Origin: Dysgonomonas sp. PF1-14
Lineage (GTDB): Bacteria; Bacteroidota; Bacteroidia; Bacteroidales; Dysgonomonadaceae
Direction: 5' to 3'
Length of the DNA: 64,000 nt
Assembly (NCBI RefSeq): GCF_029892965.1
Contig: NZ_JARXWN010000015.1
Location: 1-64,000, forward strand
In this document: piece by piece, positions 62,133-64,000 of the stretch
Layout: each line of letters begins with the position of its first letter
How positions within the stretch are numbered: the first letter of the stretch is position 1
The notes under the pieces: model-generated
Told to the model about the DNA's origin: nothing
What the model saw: the letters and a program-made list of their open reading frames with translations, nothing else
The model's database searches: none
Translations under genes and position numbers: made by a program

Positions 62133-62684
62133 TTACACTGCTGCTTCCACTTTCTTCAAAAAGTTTTTGCGGTGTTCATCCGAACCGGATACAATATGTT
62201 CGCAGTTGAGCCATGTAGCATTATTAATTCCTACCGAATAGAGCATATTGGGGATAAAATAATCCTGTACGAATGGTTTGAAGTTATCACCCGGACTTTC
62301 CGAAGTAGTGATCACTGTAGATTTGCCAATGCTTAGTAGCGGAGTCCATCCATTAGTGTAATTGTAAGCAAAATCGAGTAACAATACCTTGTCGAAAAAT
62401 CCTTTCAGAATGGCTGGCATCGTACCCCACCAGATAGGATATATGAAGATCATCTCATCTGAATTCTTCATCATTTCCTGATATTTTGTAACAAGCGGAT
62501 CTACTGCTTTTCCCTTGCTGTATCCGGCAAGTTCGGCCTCCGAAAATGATGGATTAAAATTGTCTTTCGGCAAGTCTATAATCTGATATGCTTTGTTTTC
62601 CTTATCGAACTTAGCTGTGATAGTGTCTAATATAGCTTTGTTGAAGCTACCGTGCCATGGATGGCTGAATACGATTGTAACCAT
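62133..62684 (-). CDS. NAD(P)H-dependent oxidoreductase (flavodoxin-like fold)
   Basis: A 183-residue FMN quinone/azo-reductase-type protein: start VTIVFSHPWHGSFNKAI binds FMN phosphate, the IFIYPIWWGTMPAILKGFFDKVL block is the family mark, and STVITTSESPGD follows. Related to KefF and NQO-type enzymes. Substrate unknown; likely quinone or drug reduction. Single gene. Confidence 0.92.
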   Translation of the reverse strand: MVTIVFSHPWHGSFNKAILDTITAKFDKENKAYQIIDLPKDNFNPSFSEAELAGYSKGKAVDPLVTKYQEMMKNSDEMIFIYPIWWGTMPAILKGFFDKVLLLDFAYNYTNGWTPLLSIGKSTVITTSESPGDNFKPFVQDYFIPNMLYSVGINNATWLNCEHIVSGSDEHRKNFLKKVEAAV

Positions 62685-62752
62685 TTTTTATTCAAATTTT
62701 TATTAGTTATAACTGGAAGAGTAATTTACACAAGAAAAGACTTCCTGTCTGT

Positions 62753-63532
62753 TTACCCCGCTACACTTGCTTTTATACCTAGCGCCTCTACCCGCCGGCC
62801 TATTTCTTTTAATTTCTCCACAGGCACTTTTTCGAGGTTCTTTTCGGGCGTTTCCCTATCAATGGAATAGATCATCACCTCGCGCGGATTAGCCGCCTTA
62901 ACGGCTTCTAACCATGCCGATATCTCTTCTTCTGTGGTGTTATCTACGATCTTGCCTTTATGACTGCCTTTTAAGAACATGGTCTGCATGATAAAATTAC
63001 CATTGAAACGCTTGAAAAGTTCTATTTGTTTTTCGATACTATATTCCGGTGAATTGGGGCGATCTATCAATCGTACTGTATCCGGAATGGCAGAATCGAG
63101 TTTTAGTATGTTGTTATCTACTTTTGTTAAAGCATCAAATACTTTCTGCTTTCCGGCATGCATGGCGTTCGACAATACGCTGATCTTTGCATTCGGATAA
63201 TACTTGTCACGCAAGACAATAGTATCATCAATAATTTCTGCAAACTGAGGATGTACAGTCGGTTCGCCGTTACCGGCAAAGGTGATCACATCTATCGGCG
63301 TACCTTCTTTTTGCAACTGTATCAGTTTGTCTTCCAGTGCTGCCCTCACATTTTCCCTGTCGGGCAGGCGTGTTTTTGTCCTGAAATCTTCGTTGTAACC
63401 ACATTCGCAATAAATGCAGTCGAATGAACACAACTTGCCATCGTAAGGTAGCAGATTCATACCTAAAGATGAACCCAAACGACGGCTGTGTATGGGACCA
63501 AAAACTATTTCGTGAAACAATATTGTTGACAT
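62753..63532 (-). CDS. Radical SAM protein (COG0731-like)
   Basis: A 259-residue radical SAM enzyme with EIVFGPIHSRRLGSSLGMNL at the start and the cluster CSFDCIYCECGY (CxxxCxxC, near residue 34-41), then VITFAGNGEPTVHP. The layout is that of COG0731 proteins related to the wybutosine enzyme TYW1, without its flavodoxin part. Substrate unknown. It lies 68 bp upstream of the oxidoreductase on the same strand. Confidence 0.9.
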   Translation of the reverse strand: MSTILFHEIVFGPIHSRRLGSSLGMNLLPYDGKLCSFDCIYCECGYNEDFRTKTRLPDRENVRAALEDKLIQLQKEGTPIDVITFAGNGEPTVHPQFAEIIDDTIVLRDKYYPNAKISVLSNAMHAGKQKVFDALTKVDNNILKLDSAIPDTVRLIDRPNSPEYSIEKQIELFKRFNGNFIMQTMFLKGSHKGKIVDNTTEEEISAWLEAVKAANPREVMIYSIDRETPEKNLEKVPVEKLKEIGRRVEALGIKASVAG

Positions 63533-63547
63533 AATCTGTATATTTTT

Positions 63548-64000
63548 CTATTCTGTTTCGTATTCTATTCTGTTGGCTATAGAAGAAGAATAGCCTTCTC
63601 CTTTCCTGAATATTTTCAAGTCGTATTCGGCTCCACCCTCCTGATACAATGCCTTTATGGAAGCAATTATGGTATCATTCTTCAATGAAGCCGACCTTAT
63701 GCTTTCTTGAGCCGTATCATCCCCTTTCAGGTAGAAATAGAATATCCGGTGCCTTTTTGCATAATAGTCATCGGCTCTCGGAGTTCCTATCTTATAGTAT
63801 CTATCGCCATCCTTTATCAGAAGCGGATAATACTCATCGCAACCTGTAAGTCCGTCCTCATTAGATGCTCCGATCCGAAGAAAACCTATGCGAAATAGCT
63901 CCAGTTTTTTTCCTTTGGAATTTACGAATGTGAAAACACTTTGTTCATCTTTTTCGTAAACCTCAGTTCCATTTGCTATAAAATACTCATTACCATACTT
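63548..64000 (-). CDS. Partial CDS, 3' part of a hypothetical protein
   Basis: Reading right to left, an open frame of 150 codons runs from the window edge to a TAG at 63548-63550, so only the C-terminal part is here. It reads like a soluble beta-rich domain (YFIANGTEVYEKDEQSVFTF; FYFYLKGDDTAQES; GEGYSSSIANRIEYETE) with many Tyr and charged residues. No family is recognised. It ends 15 bp before the radical SAM start codon, so it could be the first gene of that unit. Confidence 0.7.
   Translation of the reverse strand, partial: KYGNEYFIANGTEVYEKDEQSVFTFVNSKGKKLELFRIGFLRIGASNEDGLTGCDEYYPLLIKDGDRYYKIGTPRADDYYAKRHRIFYFYLKGDDTAQESIRSASLKNDTIIASIKALYQEGGAEYDLKIFRKGEGYSSSIANRIEYETE

Overview
The window reads as a chromosome segment of a member of the Bacteroidales, most like the Dysgonomonadaceae. 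The evidence is the TAnnTTTG promoters, a sigma/FecR/TonB-receptor signalling cassette with an STN domain, the lipoprotein TamL, DUF4249 and DUF6249 proteins, and an RteC-type regulator. Genus is inference only; no rRNA is present.

1-20 kb is an AT-rich accessory region, probably the end of an integrative element carrying metal genes. On the minus strand it has two tandem excisionase-like HTH genes, a DHFR/RibD-like reductase and an RteC protein. Then comes a metal-efflux block (read right to left): a Fur-family regulator, a small secreted protein, a CzcA/TolC/CzcB RND system, a P1B-2 type Zn/Cd ATPase and a small membrane protein, closed by a strong terminator. Upstream of it lie a PAP2 phosphatase, two His-rich small envelope proteins, an ECF sigma - FecR - TonB receptor operon with a His-rich receptor loop, and a DUF3108 protein. 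Two promoter systems can be read directly. A 15-bp palindrome sits exactly 12 bp from the -7 box of two efflux promoters (probable Fur-family operator). A separate motif GTAGGGTA-N14-CGGTAYA precedes the sigma operon, the His-rich lipoprotein and DUF3108 (probable ECF sigma autoregulon). The right edge lies around 18.2-20.7 kb, near a possible ncRNA and a tRNA-Tyr/tRNA-Gly pair whose 3' side faces the island.

20-33 kb is core genome on the minus strand: ribH, deoC, a MazG-like pyrophosphohydrolase, dtd, a DUF308 protein and an acyltransferase, uvrC, apt, mnmG, cutC, a TlpA-like thioredoxin and a YgiQ radical SAM protein. Two perfect 16-bp parS-like sites lie between apt and mnmG, suggesting proximity to the replication origin.

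33-50 kb holds an AraC regulator with two VOC proteins, tamL, a choloylglycine-hydrolase-like enzyme, and then a segment bounded by two long inverted repeats (about 0.7 and 0.85 kb). Between the repeats are a C1 peptidase, a 7TM-HD phosphohydrolase, an orphan phage-like HTH gene, a REP/MITE-like element, a TonB receptor with its DUF4249 partner, and uvrB.

50-64 kb is core again: plsC, a LysM/periplasmic-binding protein, a PorT-like barrel, a methyltransferase, a cobalamin adenosyltransferase, a DUF2795 protein, gltX, a Kdo transferase, a TPR regulator, a DUF6249/sigma/membrane-protein operon, an NAD(P)H oxidoreductase, a radical SAM protein, and one CDS running off the right edge. A promoter plus terminator with no ORF at 60.1-60.26 kb is a candidate small RNA.
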